The translations under genes were made by a program, and so were the position numbers. Shown here in pieces: positions 14,728 through 23,025 of a DNA stretch of 32,484 nucleotides (positions are counted from its first letter, which is position 1; every line of letters begins with the position of its first letter). The notes beneath the pieces were generated by a model. It worked only from the letters and a program-made list of their open reading frames with translations, had not been told where the DNA came from and made no database searches. Origin of the DNA: Alphaproteobacteria bacterium (GTDB lineage Bacteria; Pseudomonadota; Alphaproteobacteria; Bin95); the NCBI GenBank assembly GCA_022826185.1, contig JAJDVH010000135.1, positions 1 to 32,484 of the forward strand, given 5' to 3'.

Positions 14728-16493
14728 CGGACCGCGGGCCGGACATTTACCGCACGCTGCTGGAGAACCTGTCCGACGGGGTGATGGTCATCGGTTTCGA
14801 CGGGACGGTCGGGCTGGCGAACGCCGCCTTCTGCCGGATGTTCGGGCTCGACCCCGATGCGACGGCCGGGCGCCGTTTCGGGGAAGTCTTCATCGCGCTC
14901 GAGGGCTTCGACGAGTTCACCCAGATCGTGCTCGACGCCGTGGCCGAGCGCAGCGACATGGCGCGGCGCATCACGCGGGTCCTGGTCGGCGAGGAGTCGC
15001 GTTCGCTTTCCGTCACGACCTCCCGCCTGACGACGGAGGACCGGGAGCGCGGAACGGTCGAGCGGGTGGCGATGATCGTGGTGGTGTCCGACATCACCGA
15101 GGTCCGGGAGCTGCGCGAGACGGAGCTGCGCCAGGCGGGGGTCATCGAGACGCAGCTGGACGAGCTCCGGGGCGCCTATCGCGACCTGGAGGCCCGGAAC
15201 GAGGCGTTTTCGGCGATGACGAAGCGCGTTCGCAGGGCGCGCGCCGCCGCGATGCTGTTCGTCCTCGTGCTGTTCCTCGCCATCGGCGCCTGGTATGTCC
15301 GGCCGCTGGATTACTTCACCGCCACCGCGGCGCTCGATCCCGGCCCGGACGCCGGCGATCCGGCCGCGCTGGCGGTCATCACGGTGGAGCCGCGCGCGTT
15401 CCGGTCCACCATCGCGCTCCAGGGCCATCTGGCGCCGGGCCGCGTCGCCGAGATCGTCAGCCCGATCGAAAGCCATGTGAGCGCGGTGCATGCGAGCCCC
15501 GGGGACCGTGTGGCGGCAGGCGCGCCGCTGGTCGATCTCGACACGGGGCAACTGGCCGCGGACCACCGCCGGGCCCAGGTGGAGCATATCAAGGCGCGGG
15601 ACCGGCTTGTCGAGATCGAGGCGTGGGAGGACAGCGCCGACATGGCGCGGGCCCGGCGCGCGCTGCGGCGGGCGAAGATCGCGCTCGACGATGCGGAGCG
15701 GCATCTCGGGCGGACCGCCTTCCTGCTGGAGCAGGGGCTCGTGCCCGCCTCGCAGCATGAGGACGCGCAGCGCCAGCGGCAGAACCGGGCGCTGGACCTC
15801 GAGGAAGCCGGGCGGGAGCTGGAGGCGGTGAAGGCGCGGGGCGGCGAGGAGGCGCGGCGGGTGGCGCGGCTGGAGGCCCGGACGGCCGAGGACCGTCTGC
15901 GCACGCATGAGGAGAAGCTCGACCTCGCCCGGGTCACCGCGCCGATGGCCGGGATCGTCATGGTGCCGGACGGCCCGAGGGCGAGGCCGCTGGCGAAGGG
16001 CCGCCCGGTGGCGCAGGGAGAGCTGATGCTCTCCATCGCGGACCTGGAGCGCCTCTCCGTGGTCACGAAAGTGGACGAGGTGGATGTGAGGAAGGTCGGG
16101 GCCGGCCAGCGGGCCTGGATTACCGGTCCCGGATTCCCTGGCCTCAGGATCGAGGGCGCCGTGACCCGGGTCTCGTCGCGGGCGGACCCGAAGAGGCGGC
16201 GCGGCACGCCGCAATTCGAGGTCGTCGCGGCCCTGGACAGGCTGGCGGCCGAGGCCCGCGACCGGCTGCGGGTGGGCATGTCGGCCTATGTCACGATCGT
16301 CGTCCATGACCGTCCCGCGGCCCTGCTGGTCCCGATCGGCGCGGTGGAGCAGGCGGGCGGCAAGGCCTGGCTGCGCGTGCTCGCGGGCGAGACGCCGGAG
16401 CGGCGCGCGGTCGAGCTCGGCCTCACCACGCTAGACTCCGTGGAGGTCGTGGCGGGCCTCTCCGCCGGCGACAGGGTCGTCCTGCCCCGATGA
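14724..16493 (+). CDS. PAS domain fused to HlyD/MacA-type periplasmic adaptor
   Basis: A 589-residue protein with an unusual layout. Residues about 5-130 form a PAS domain (LLENLSDGVMVIGFDGTVGLANAAFCRMFGLD, ending in VVVSDITEVRELRE). A coiled coil follows (about 130-170) and then one membrane helix (AMLFVLVLFLAIGAWYV, about 175-191). The periplasmic part is an HlyD/MacA adaptor: a barrel-sandwich half (VEPRAFRSTIALQGHLAPG, VSAVHASPGDRVAAGAPLVDLD), a long alpha hairpin rich in Arg/Glu/Ala (about 285-390), the second half (LARVTAPMAGIV) and a beta-barrel region (LSVVTKVDEVDVRKVGAGQ). The usual adaptor has no PAS domain; here a cytoplasmic sensor is joined to the transport machine, which suggests ligand- or redox-gated assembly or activity. 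It overlaps the TolC gene and precedes the ATPase. Confidence 0.9.
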   Translation: MTDRGPDIYRTLLENLSDGVMVIGFDGTVGLANAAFCRMFGLDPDATAGRRFGEVFIALEGFDEFTQIVLDAVAERSDMARRITRVLVGEESRSLSVTTSRLTTEDRERGTVERVAMIVVVSDITEVRELRETELRQAGVIETQLDELRGAYRDLEARNEAFSAMTKRVRRARAAAMLFVLVLFLAIGAWYVRPLDYFTATAALDPGPDAGDPAALAVITVEPRAFRSTIALQGHLAPGRVAEIVSPIESHVSAVHASPGDRVAAGAPLVDLDTGQLAADHRRAQVEHIKARDRLVEIEAWEDSADMARARRALRRAKIALDDAERHLGRTAFLLEQGLVPASQHEDAQRQRQNRALDLEEAGRELEAVKARGGEEARRVARLEARTAEDRLRTHEEKLDLARVTAPMAGIVMVPDGPRARPLAKGRPVAQGELMLSIADLERLSVVTKVDEVDVRKVGAGQRAWITGPGFPGLRIEGAVTRVSSRADPKRRRGTPQFEVVAALDRLAAEARDRLRVGMSAYVTIVVHDRPAALLVPIGAVEQAGGKAWLRVLAGETPERRAVELGLTTLDSVEVVAGLSAGDRVVLPR

Positions 16494-16518
16494 CGGCGGA
16501 GGAACGGCGCCGGGCGGG

Positions 16519-17211
16519 ATGCTGAGGCTCGCGGATGTCCGCCGGTCCTACAGGGTGGGGCCGGTCACGGCGGAGGTGCTGCGGGGCGTCGACCTGGAGG
16601 TCGGCGCGGGCGACCTTTTGTCGATCATGGGGCCGTCGGGCAGCGGCAAGACGACGCTGATGAACATTATCGGCCTGCTGGACCGCCCGAGTTCGGGCGC
16701 CTGCCTGCTCGACGGGCGCGATGTGGCCGGCCTGCGGGACGACGAGCTGTCCGCCTTGCGCAACCGGCATATCGGCTTCGTGTTCCAGTCCTTCCACCTG
16801 CTGCCGCAATTGACGGCGCTGGAGAATGTCTGCCTGCCGCTGGTGTATCGGGGCATGGCGCGCCCGGAGATGCGCCGCCGCGCCGCCGCCGTGCTGGAGA
16901 GCGTCGGCATGGCGGAGCGGACCGGCCACCGTCCGGACCAGCTTTCCGGGGGGCAGAAGCAGAGGGTCGCCATCGCCCGGGCGCTGGTGGGCGAGCCGGC
17001 GCTGCTGCTCGCGGACGAGCCCACCGGCGCGCTCGACACCGACACGGCCGCGGAGGTGATGGGGCTGATCCGGCGGCTGAACGCGGAGCGGGGCATTACG
17101 GTGCTGATCATCACGCACGACCCGTCGGTGGCGGGCCAGTGCGCGCGGCAGACGCGCATTCAGGGCGGCAGGCTGTTCGAGCCGGGCGCCGCGGCGCCGT
17201 CCCGGGCGTGA
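16519..17211 (+). CDS. MacB/LolD-type ABC transporter ATP-binding protein
   Basis: A 230-residue stand-alone ATPase: Walker A MGPSGSGKTTLMNI, Q-loop FVFQSFHLLPQLTALENV, signature LSGGQKQRVAIARAL, Walker B LLLADEPTGALDT and H-loop LIITHDPSVAGQC. The FHLLPxLTAxENVxLP stretch and the LADEPTGALD form are typical of the MacB/LolD group that powers mechanotransmission rather than substrate passage through the membrane. It starts at ATG 16519, 25 bases after the adaptor gene, and is followed 13 bases later by the matching permease. Its partners are the adaptor and the FtsX-like permease next door. Confidence 0.95.
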   Translation: MLRLADVRRSYRVGPVTAEVLRGVDLEVGAGDLLSIMGPSGSGKTTLMNIIGLLDRPSSGACLLDGRDVAGLRDDELSALRNRHIGFVFQSFHLLPQLTALENVCLPLVYRGMARPEMRRRAAAVLESVGMAERTGHRPDQLSGGQKQRVAIARALVGEPALLLADEPTGALDTDTAAEVMGLIRRLNAERGITVLIITHDPSVAGQCARQTRIQGGRLFEPGAAAPSRA

Positions 17212-17224
17212 CGCGGGGCGCGCG

Positions 17225-18427
17225 GTGTCGAGAACCCTCTCGGTCCTCGGGGCCAATGCCCGCGAAGCGGCCGAAAGCCTGCGCCGGGCGCGGCTGCGCA
17301 CGGTGCTGGGCCTTGTCGGCATCATGATCGGCATTTCCTCGGTGATCGCGATGGTCTCGCTCGGCGAAATCGCCAGGGAGCAGGCCCGCAAGCAGTTCGA
17401 GGCGCTCGGCACCGATATCGTGATCGTCCGCAAGGGGCAGGGCGGCCGGGTGCGCGCCATCGCCCTTGCGGACGCCGTGCAACTGGCGGCGGCGGTGCCG
17501 TCCATTACCGAGGCCGCACCCCGGATATCGGGTCGCGGGCAGTTCGAGTTCGCCGGCAGGAAGGTCGGGCGGGGCGCGATCCAGGGCGTCACCCGGTCCT
17601 TTGCAAGCGTGAACAGGCTGTCGCTGCAGGCGGGGCGGTTCGTGTCGGACCTGGATACGGACCGGTATTACGCCGTCATCGGCGCGGAAGTGGCGGACGC
17701 GATGCGCGGCGGGCGGGCGGTGGACAGCCTGCTCGGCGGGATCGTCGAGGTCGATGAGGCGCTCTTCACCGTCGCCGGCGTGCTGGACCGCAAGCAGGAA
17801 GGCTACGCCCTGCCGGTCCGGGTGAAGGCGGACAAGTCCGTCTTCATCCCGATCACCACCTCGCAGCGGATCGCCCCCGAACCCGGGGTCGAGGTCATCG
17901 TCGCCCGGTCCGCCGCCGGCGTCCATTACGAGACGGCGGTGCGGGACATCCGGTCCTGGTTCCGCAAGCGGGCGCCGGGCCTCTCGCTCGACATCGTCAC
18001 CGCGAAGCAGCTGATCGCCCAGATGGAGTCGCAGATGGGCATCTTCACCCTGCTGCTGGGCGCGGTCGGCAGCATATCGCTGATCGTCGGCGGCATCGGG
18101 ATCATGAACATCATGCTGGTGTCCGTGGCCGAGCGGCGCGTGGAAATCGCCATCCGCCGGGCGCTGGGCGCGCGGCAGCGGGACATCCGCAGCCAGTTCC
18201 TGATCGAGTCCGTCATCCTGACCGTCACCGGCGGCGCGCTCGGCGTCCTGCTCGGCCTGGCGGCCACATGGGCGATCTGCCGGTTCACGGACTGGGAGTT
18301 CCTCGTCTCCGGCCTCTCCGTGGCGAGCGGCCTCGGCACCGCGGCGGCCGTCGGCCTGTTCTTCGGCTTCCAGCCCGCCCACCAGGCCTCGCGGCTCGAC
18401 CCCATCGCAGGCCTCCAGGGAAAGTAG
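17225..18427 (+). CDS. MacB/FtsX-type ABC transporter permease
   Basis: A 400-residue protein from GTG 17225. It has one N-terminal membrane helix (RTVLGLVGIMIGISSVIAMV), a MacB-like periplasmic domain of about 220 residues, and three C-terminal helices: LLLGAVGSISLIVGGIGIMNIMLV, a coupling segment ERRVEIAIRRALGARQRDI, then FLIESVILTVTGGALGVLLGLAATW and a last helix. In MacB the ATPase and this part are one polypeptide; here they are separate genes. With the TolC-like channel and PAS-adaptor it completes a tripartite exporter for peptides, lipids or small molecules. The substrate is unknown. The nearby RiPP system lacks a full adaptor, so shared use of parts is conceivable but unproven. Confidence 0.93.
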   Translation: MSRTLSVLGANAREAAESLRRARLRTVLGLVGIMIGISSVIAMVSLGEIAREQARKQFEALGTDIVIVRKGQGGRVRAIALADAVQLAAAVPSITEAAPRISGRGQFEFAGRKVGRGAIQGVTRSFASVNRLSLQAGRFVSDLDTDRYYAVIGAEVADAMRGGRAVDSLLGGIVEVDEALFTVAGVLDRKQEGYALPVRVKADKSVFIPITTSQRIAPEPGVEVIVARSAAGVHYETAVRDIRSWFRKRAPGLSLDIVTAKQLIAQMESQMGIFTLLLGAVGSISLIVGGIGIMNIMLVSVAERRVEIAIRRALGARQRDIRSQFLIESVILTVTGGALGVLLGLAATWAICRFTDWEFLVSGLSVASGLGTAAAVGLFFGFQPAHQASRLDPIAGLQGK

Positions 18428-18430
18428 CGC

Positions 18431-18452
18431 GCCGCCGCTTCGCAGCGGCGGC
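18431..18452 (+). terminator. GC-rich hairpin after the exporter operon
   Basis: GCCGCCGCT (18431-18439), loop TCGC, AGCGGCGGC (18444-18452): a perfect 9-bp stem four bases after the permease stop. There is no T run, so it may work as an RNA 3'-end stabiliser or a Rho-assisted stop. Confidence 0.5.
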
Positions 18453-18460
18453 CCGGGACC

Positions 18461-18486
18461 GGCGGCCCGGGCGATGCCGGGCCGCC
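18461..18486 (-). terminator. Perfect 10-bp GC hairpin after the Calx-beta/Cys-repeat gene
   Basis: GGCGGCCCGG (18461-18470) pairs perfectly with CCGGGCCGCC (18477-18486). It lies just downstream of the leftward gene ending at 18502. The flank between hairpin and stop is repeated after the paralogous gene at 21195. Confidence 0.5.
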
Positions 18487-18501
18487 AATCCCTGCAACGC
18501 C

Positions 18502-19857
18502 CTAGCAGGAGCCTTCCGTCAGCGTCCCGTTGCAGTTGCTGAGCGTCTTCACTTGCGTTGGCGTTCCCTTGAAAGACTCGTTGTAATGCACCGGAGCAAA
18601 GCCATATTGATTGGCCGCTCCCTGGCACCAGGTCTTGACCTCGCATTGCCCGTCGGAGGCCGGGGTTGCCGGCGACACGTTATGATACCCAAGGTCGGCG
18701 CTTGTGCCGCAGCTATTGCTTGCCGAGCTGTCCGACCATGCAACATTGCAGGCGCTTGCCAGTTGAGCCAGGGCGAGGGCTTCGCAGGTGCCGGAATATA
18801 GGGTGCCATCGCAATAGTTGAGCTGTTTCACCTCGGCGACCGACCCGGAGTAGGTCAGTGCGGTCGCCGGGGTCCCGCAGGAGGTCGAGACGTCGCATTG
18901 CTGGTTCGACGCCCCCATGCTGTGGTCCCCGTAGGACGACCCGCATTGCTGGCTGGCGCCGCTATCGTCCCAGGCATCCTTGCACTTGGCCGGGAGGGCT
19001 GCTGCCCAGGCGGCGGCGGCGGCCTGGGCGGCGGCGATGCAACCGATTTCCAGTGAGCCGTTGCAACTCTCCAGATCGCGCATGTCCTGGAGACTGCCGG
19101 TCACGGTGTGCGGTACAGAGGGATTGCCGTTCGAATCCCAGCATCTGGTGTCGACCTTGCACTGGTCGTCCGAGGTCACCACCATCTCGAACTGGTTGGC
19201 GCCGGTAGGACAGTGATTGGAAGCCTGGCTGTCGCCCCAGGCATCGAGGCACTGTTGGACCGTCGGGGCGCTGGAGCTGCTCTGGGTTGTAGTACTCCCC
19301 GCGGGAACGACGTTCAGGATGACGACCGCCGCCTGACGCACCGACCCCAGTTCGGTCTCCGGCGCGTCGCTGGAATCGGGCAGGGACAGCTTGACGATGA
19401 GCCCTTCGGAAGACTCGGTCAGGTCGGAGTCCGTCAGGGCGGATACGGTGAAGGTCTTCTCGGTCTCGTCCGCGTCGAACGTCAACTGTCCCGAGGCGGG
19501 CGTGTAGTCCGTATTCGCGGTCGCCGGGTTGTTGGTGGTGGAGGCAGGGTCGGCGGTGGTGTAGTTGACGGCGGCTTCGCCGGAACCGGTCTTCTTGACC
19601 GTCACCGTCGCATCCTGGCCTTCGTTCATGGAATACGAGGATCGGCTGAAGCTGACCTCCGGGGCAGCAGGCGTCGCGTTTGCAGCCGCGGACTCCCCGC
19701 CCTGGTTCTGGTTCCCGCCAAGCGCACCTTGAGCGGCAACCGGCGGGGCAAGGAGGCCGCCGGCGAGCGCCGAAAGCACGAGCGCCGCGCAGAGCGCCAG
19801 CGGTCCAGGGCGCTTGCGGGGAGGGGGGGGAGATTTCCAGGTTCGCGGGTTCGTCAT
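18502..19857 (-). CDS. Secreted Calx-beta protein with three six-cysteine repeats (copy 1)
   Basis: A 451-residue protein with a signal peptide (LALCAALVLSALAGGLLAPPVAAQ). Residues about 65-185 are a Calx-beta domain: VSFSRSSYSMNEGQDATVTV, TDYTPASGQLTFDADETEKTF, LTDSDLTESSEGLIVKLSLPD. Three repeats of about 70-85 residues follow, each with the pattern C..AW.DS.AS..C, then C.V.T.C, then G...(E/D)(V/M)(K/R).L..C.G.L..G.C; six Cys per repeat suggests three disulfides, typical of an extracellular protein. I do not recognise the repeat as a named domain. A run of eight C at 19823-19830 encodes Pro residues 9-12, in front of the hydrophobic core. AAGGAG precedes the ATG. Adhesion or ligand binding outside the cell is a guess. 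Confidence 0.9.
   Translation of the reverse strand: MTNPRTWKSPPPPRKRPGPLALCAALVLSALAGGLLAPPVAAQGALGGNQNQGGESAAANATPAAPEVSFSRSSYSMNEGQDATVTVKKTGSGEAAVNYTTADPASTTNNPATANTDYTPASGQLTFDADETEKTFTVSALTDSDLTESSEGLIVKLSLPDSSDAPETELGSVRQAAVVILNVVPAGSTTTQSSSSAPTVQQCLDAWGDSQASNHCPTGANQFEMVVTSDDQCKVDTRCWDSNGNPSVPHTVTGSLQDMRDLESCNGSLEIGCIAAAQAAAAAWAAALPAKCKDAWDDSGASQQCGSSYGDHSMGASNQQCDVSTSCGTPATALTYSGSVAEVKQLNYCDGTLYSGTCEALALAQLASACNVAWSDSSASNSCGTSADLGYHNVSPATPASDGQCEVKTWCQGAANQYGFAPVHYNESFKGTPTQVKTLSNCNGTLTEGSC
19823..19830 (-). repeat. C8 homopolymer next to the start codon
   Basis: Eight G on the plus strand (eight C in the gene) fall at codons 9-12 of the Calx-beta/Cys-repeat gene. Gain or loss of one base would abolish the protein just after initiation. 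The paralogous genes do not have an uninterrupted run here. Confidence 0.6.
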
Positions 19858-19914
19858 GCATTTGCTCCTTGGGGTTTCGCTCTGCGGGCCGGGTGCTTCG
19901 GGCGCGCGGGCCGT

Positions 19915-20388
19915 CTAGTCGTTGTCCTCGATCTCGCCGGTCAGTGTCATCGTGGTCGGGATGCCCTCGAAATTCTGCTGCAACTCGACCCAGGCCGAGG
20001 TGCCCAGATAGGCCGCCTGGAACTGCCGGTCGTAGAGTTCGAGCTTGAAGTCTTCGGTGTCTTCGACATCGCTGTCGTCCAGCGTATCCACACTGACCGT
20101 CTCCTCCGTGTCTCCTGCGGGGAACGTCACCGTGCCGGTGGCGGCCTCGTAATCCTCGTCCTTGACCGCCGAGCCGTCGGCCGTCTTGTATTTGTAGCGC
20201 ACCGACATGCCTGTCGGCGGGGTTCCTATCTTCACCGTGAAGGCCATCTTCTCGCCCTCGGTGGCCTCCGCGGCATGCGCCGACGGCGAGACCGGCGCGA
20301 TGGCCAGCACGGCCGCCGCCAGCATCGCGCGGCGCTTGCCGGTCCGGGCCGGGCCCGGCGCTGCGGTTGTCGGTCGGTCGATCGTCAT
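19915..20388 (-). CDS. Small secreted Calx-beta protein (B)
   Basis: A 157-residue protein with a signal peptide (RRAMLAAAVLAIAPVSPSAHA) and one Calx-beta domain: EATEGEKMAFTVKI, SVRYKYKTADGSAVKDEDYEAATGTVTFPAGDTEETV, LDDSDVEDTEDFKLELYD. The acidic loops in such domains often bind calcium. Start ATG 20388 follows GAGAGGAACG. It lies between genes A and C on the same strand, with gaps of 57 and 65 bases, and is probably co-transcribed. It resembles the protein at 22503 most in its last part (GIPTTMTLTGEI against GIPKTMTLTRCI). Confidence 0.85.
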   Translation of the reverse strand: MTIDRPTTAAPGPARTGKRRAMLAAAVLAIAPVSPSAHAAEATEGEKMAFTVKIGTPPTGMSVRYKYKTADGSAVKDEDYEAATGTVTFPAGDTEETVSVDTLDDSDVEDTEDFKLELYDRQFQAAYLGTSAWVELQQNFEGIPTTMTLTGEIEDND

Positions 20389-20453
20389 CGTTCCTCTCCC
20401 CGGGGTTTCGGTCTCCGTGTCGCGCGGTGAGCGCGCGCCGGCTGCGTTTCCGG

Positions 20454-20987
20454 TCAGGGCTCGAGAATTTCGCCGGTCAGCTCGATCTCTTCCGGGAGTA
20501 TGTCATCGGCCGATTTCCAGCAGAGGGTCACGTTATTCCACACGGAGTTGTAGCAACGGCCTCTGATCTGGGGGTCGGTGAGCGTCAGCCTGAAGGTCTC
20601 GCCATCGCCTTCATCGACATCGTCCTCATAGGTTTCGACCCTGATCTTCCTGGAGACGGTGCTGGTCTTGAAGACCACCTTTCCGCTGACCGCCTTGTAG
20701 CTGACCGCCTTGTAGTCGTCCCCGGCCGTGGCGTCGTCGTCTTCCGTTTTGTAGGAATAGCGGAACGTGGCCCTGAAATTCCCGTTGCTGAAATTCGGCT
20801 TCTCTATCTTGAAGACGACCTTCCGGCCCTCGGTCGCTTCGGCATCGGCCGCCGAGGCCGGCGCGGCGAAGAGGCCGCCGGCGATCAGCGCCGGAAGCAC
20901 GAGCGCGCCGCAAAGCGCCAGCGGTCCAGGGCGCTTACGGGGAGGGGAAGATTTCTGCGTCGGGATTCGGGTTTGCAGGTTCGTCAT
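20454..20987 (-). CDS. Small secreted Calx-beta protein (C)
   Basis: A 177-residue protein starting MTNLQTRIPTQKSSPPRKRPG, whose signal region is nearly that of the long protein A (RKRPGPLALC), showing a shared 5' origin. A single Calx-beta domain follows: EATEGRKVVFKIEK, FRYSYKTEDDDATAGDDYKAVS, RKIRVETYEDDVDEGDGETFRLTL. Two Cys (GRCYNS and TLCWKS) may form a disulfide. A 15-bp tandem repeat inside the gene (about 20691-20720) doubles the YKAVS segment. GAGGAGACGC lies before the ATG. It is the first gene of the C-B-A set and lies just downstream of the conserved element at 21031-21099. Confidence 0.85.
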   Translation of the reverse strand: MTNLQTRIPTQKSSPPRKRPGPLALCGALVLPALIAGGLFAAPASAADAEATEGRKVVFKIEKPNFSNGNFRATFRYSYKTEDDDATAGDDYKAVSYKAVSGKVVFKTSTVSRKIRVETYEDDVDEGDGETFRLTLTDPQIRGRCYNSVWNNVTLCWKSADDILPEEIELTGEILEP

Positions 20988-21030
20988 GGCATGCGTCTCC
21001 TCTGCTTCGGGAAATCGTGTCATTCGCCCC

Positions 21031-21099
21031 AACGGTAACGGCTACACGCGATAAGCGTCCAAGACCGTTTTATTGTGCCGGCCATAAGAATTACCTATC
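21031..21099 (-). promoter_or_regulatory. Conserved 69-bp upstream element, copy 1
   Basis: It lies upstream of gene C. It matches the copy at 23026-23094 at all but about 5 positions outside one 8-base variable block. Read in the gene direction it holds CTTAT-GGCCGGC-AYAR, then AAAACGGTCTTGGAC and a second CTTAT, then a GCCGTTACCGTT end. TATG-CCGGC-CATA style symmetry suggests a protein-binding site. A TTGGAC box with GTTACC 17 bases on could be the promoter but is weak. Confidence 0.6.
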
Positions 21100-21153
21100 C
21101 GGATCACCTGTCGGTCCTCGAAGCCTGCCTGCAAGGGGCGCCGTGGAGGGGCC

Positions 21154-21179
21154 GGCGGCCCGGGCAATGCCGGACCGCC
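21154..21179 (-). terminator. GC hairpin after the second Calx-beta/Cys-repeat gene
   Basis: GGCGGCCCGG (21154-21163) and CCGGACCGCC (21170-21179), one mismatch. It and the flank up to the stop codon (CCCTGCAACGCCCTA) repeat the 3' flank of the gene at 18502. Confidence 0.5.
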
Positions 21180-21194
21180 GGTCCCTGCAACGCC

Positions 21195-22454
21195 CTAACA
21201 GGATCCTGCCTTGAGCGTTCCGTTGCAGTTATTGAGGATTTTCACCTGTTCGACCGTGCCGCGGAACCACGCCCCGATATATTGGGGATCGGGGCTCGAC
21301 CTGTGGCACTGGGTATCGACAGCGCATTTCGGCCCGTTCGTGACGCTCACGACGTGTTGTCCGAGGACTGTGTCCAAACAGTTAGTGACCGGACTCGCCT
21401 CCCATGCGGCCTTGCAGTTCTCGACCGTTACGGGAGCAGGGCAGGAGGTGGACAGCTGACTGTCGCAGTAGTCGAGCTTTTTCACCTCGCCGGGCGACCC
21501 GGTGAAGGACGCCGCGACCGCCGGGGTCCCGCAGGAGGTCGAGACCTCGCATTGCTGGTTCGACGCCGTCACGCTGTGGTCCCCGTAGGACGAACCGCAT
21601 TGCTGGCTGGCGTCGTTCTCGTCCCACGCATCCTCGCAGTCGGCGACCAGCGCGGCCAGGGCGGCAGCCTGGGCGGCGGCGATGCAACCGATTTCCAGTC
21701 TGCCATCGCAATTTTCCAGATTGCGCATGTCATCGAGACTGCCGGTGACGGTTTTCCAGGGTGCAGGGGACTTGCGCGAATTCGTGCATCGGGTGGACAC
21801 GCTGCACTCTCCGTCCGAGGTAACCGTCATCCTGAACAATTGCCTGGCCCCGATCCACGGGCAGGATCCGGAAGCCTGGCTGTCGTCCCAGGCATCGAGG
21901 CATTGTTGGACCGTCAGGGCGCTGGAGCTGCCGCCTCCGCTCTGGGTTGTAGTACTCCCCGCGGGAACGACGTTCAGGATGACGACCGCCGCCTGACGCA
22001 CCGATCCCAGCTCGGTCTCCGGCGCGTCGCTGGAATCGGGCAGGGACAGCTTGACGATGAGCCCTTCGGAAGACTCGGTCAGATCGGAGTCCGTCAGGGC
22101 GGACACGGTGAAGGTCTTCTCGGTCTCGTCCGCGTCGAACGTCAGCTGTCCCGAGGCGGGCGTGTAGTCCGTATTCGCGGTCGCCGGGTTGTTGGTGCCG
22201 GAGGCAGGGTCGGCGGTGGTGTAGTTGACGGCGGCTTCGCCGGAACCGGTCTTCTTGACCGTCACCGTCGCATCCTGGCCTTCGTTCATGACATACGAGG
22301 ATCGGCTGAAGCTGACCTCCGGGGGATCGTTCGCCGAGGCCGGCGCGGCGAAGAGGCCGCCGGTGAGCGCCGGAAGCGCAAGCGCCGCGCAAAGCGCCAG
22401 TGGGTGAAGGGCGCGGGAGGATGGCCTCCGCCTGCGGGGGTGCGGGTTCGTCAT
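21195..22454 (-). CDS. Secreted Calx-beta protein with three six-cysteine repeats (copy 2)
   Basis: A 419-residue paralogue of the protein at 18502-19857. The signal peptide ends LTGGLFAAPASAND. The Calx-beta domain (about 50-165) is almost identical to copy 1, from FSRSSY through LNVVPAGSTTTQS, which points to recent duplication or gene conversion. The three Cys repeats are much more divergent (for example TVENCKAAWEASPVTNC and VKILNNCNGTLKAGSC), so the C-terminal part evolves faster than the Calx-beta part. This is what one expects of a binding region under diversifying selection, though that is inference. The ATG at 22454 lies in a GACGCATGCCATG context also seen before gene C. It is the second gene of the right-hand module. 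Confidence 0.9.
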   Translation of the reverse strand: MTNPHPRRRRPSSRALHPLALCAALALPALTGGLFAAPASANDPPEVSFSRSSYVMNEGQDATVTVKKTGSGEAAVNYTTADPASGTNNPATANTDYTPASGQLTFDADETEKTFTVSALTDSDLTESSEGLIVKLSLPDSSDAPETELGSVRQAAVVILNVVPAGSTTTQSGGGSSSALTVQQCLDAWDDSQASGSCPWIGARQLFRMTVTSDGECSVSTRCTNSRKSPAPWKTVTGSLDDMRNLENCDGRLEIGCIAAAQAAALAALVADCEDAWDENDASQQCGSSYGDHSVTASNQQCEVSTSCGTPAVAASFTGSPGEVKKLDYCDSQLSTSCPAPVTVENCKAAWEASPVTNCLDTVLGQHVVSVTNGPKCAVDTQCHRSSPDPQYIGAWFRGTVEQVKILNNCNGTLKAGSC

Positions 22455-22502
22455 GGCATGCGTCCCCTGTTCTTCGGGACCTCGTGTCAGTCGGCCGTCC
22501 GG

Positions 22503-22973
22503 TCAGTCGGCCGCGATGCAGCGGGTCAGGGTCATCGTCTTCGGGATGCCGTAGATTTCGAGCTCGGTCGCAACCCAGCCCTGCACGACCTGCCTCTGTC
22601 CGTTCACATAGGTCACCAGCAGCCCGTTGGTCTCGCGAGTGTCCAGCACCAGCTGGACGTTCTCCTCGTCCTCATCGACGGCGTCGGTGTAGGTCGTTAC
22701 GGAGATCTTTTTCGTATCCTCGCCGCTGTCGAAGACTACCTTGCCCGTCTTCTTCTTGTAATCCTCGTCTTCGGTCGCGGTGTCTTCCTTCGTCCGGTAG
22801 GAGTAGCGGACCGACCATCCGCTCGGAGCCGCGCCCAGCTCGACCTTGAACACCATGTCGTCGCCTTCGTCGACGCAATCCGACGCCTGCGCCGGGACAG
22901 CGCCCGCCGCCAGAACCGCGACAGCGAGGGCCGCACACCGCGCCCGCGCTTCCTGACCAATCCCGTGCCTCAT
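22503..22973 (-). CDS. Small secreted Calx-beta protein (E)
   Basis: A 156-residue protein from ATG 22973, preceded by GGAGGACGG. The signal peptide is AALAVAVLAAGAVPAQAS. A single Calx-beta domain follows: DEGDDMVFKVEL, SVRYSYRTKEDTATEDEDYKKKTGKVVFDSGEDTKKISV, TDAVDEDEENVQLVLD. Cys residues near the start (SDCVDE) and the end (LTRCIAAD) could close the domain. It is the first gene of the right-hand module, 48 bases ahead of the long Cys-repeat gene and downstream of the conserved element at 23026-23094. A longer version from 23057 would run into that element and is unlikely. Confidence 0.85.
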   Translation of the reverse strand: MRHGIGQEARARCAALAVAVLAAGAVPAQASDCVDEGDDMVFKVELGAAPSGWSVRYSYRTKEDTATEDEDYKKKTGKVVFDSGEDTKKISVTTYTDAVDEDEENVQLVLDTRETNGLLVTYVNGQRQVVQGWVATELEIYGIPKTMTLTRCIAAD

Positions 22974-23025
22974 CGTTCCGTCCTCCTTCCCTGCCGGCGC
23001 GCCCCATTGCGCCCCGGATGAGCCG

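Noticed and set aside
14640-16307. 555-codon open frame on the minus strand
   Set aside because: It is the shadow of the PAS-HlyD adaptor gene, which has clear domains on the plus strand.
17111-18646. 511-codon open frame on the minus strand
   Set aside because: It is antisense to the MacB-type permease gene; no recognisable domain.
21075-23021. 648-codon open frame on the plus strand
   Set aside because: It is antisense to the Calx-beta genes with signal peptides and repeats; its translation is low-complexity Arg/Gly-rich.
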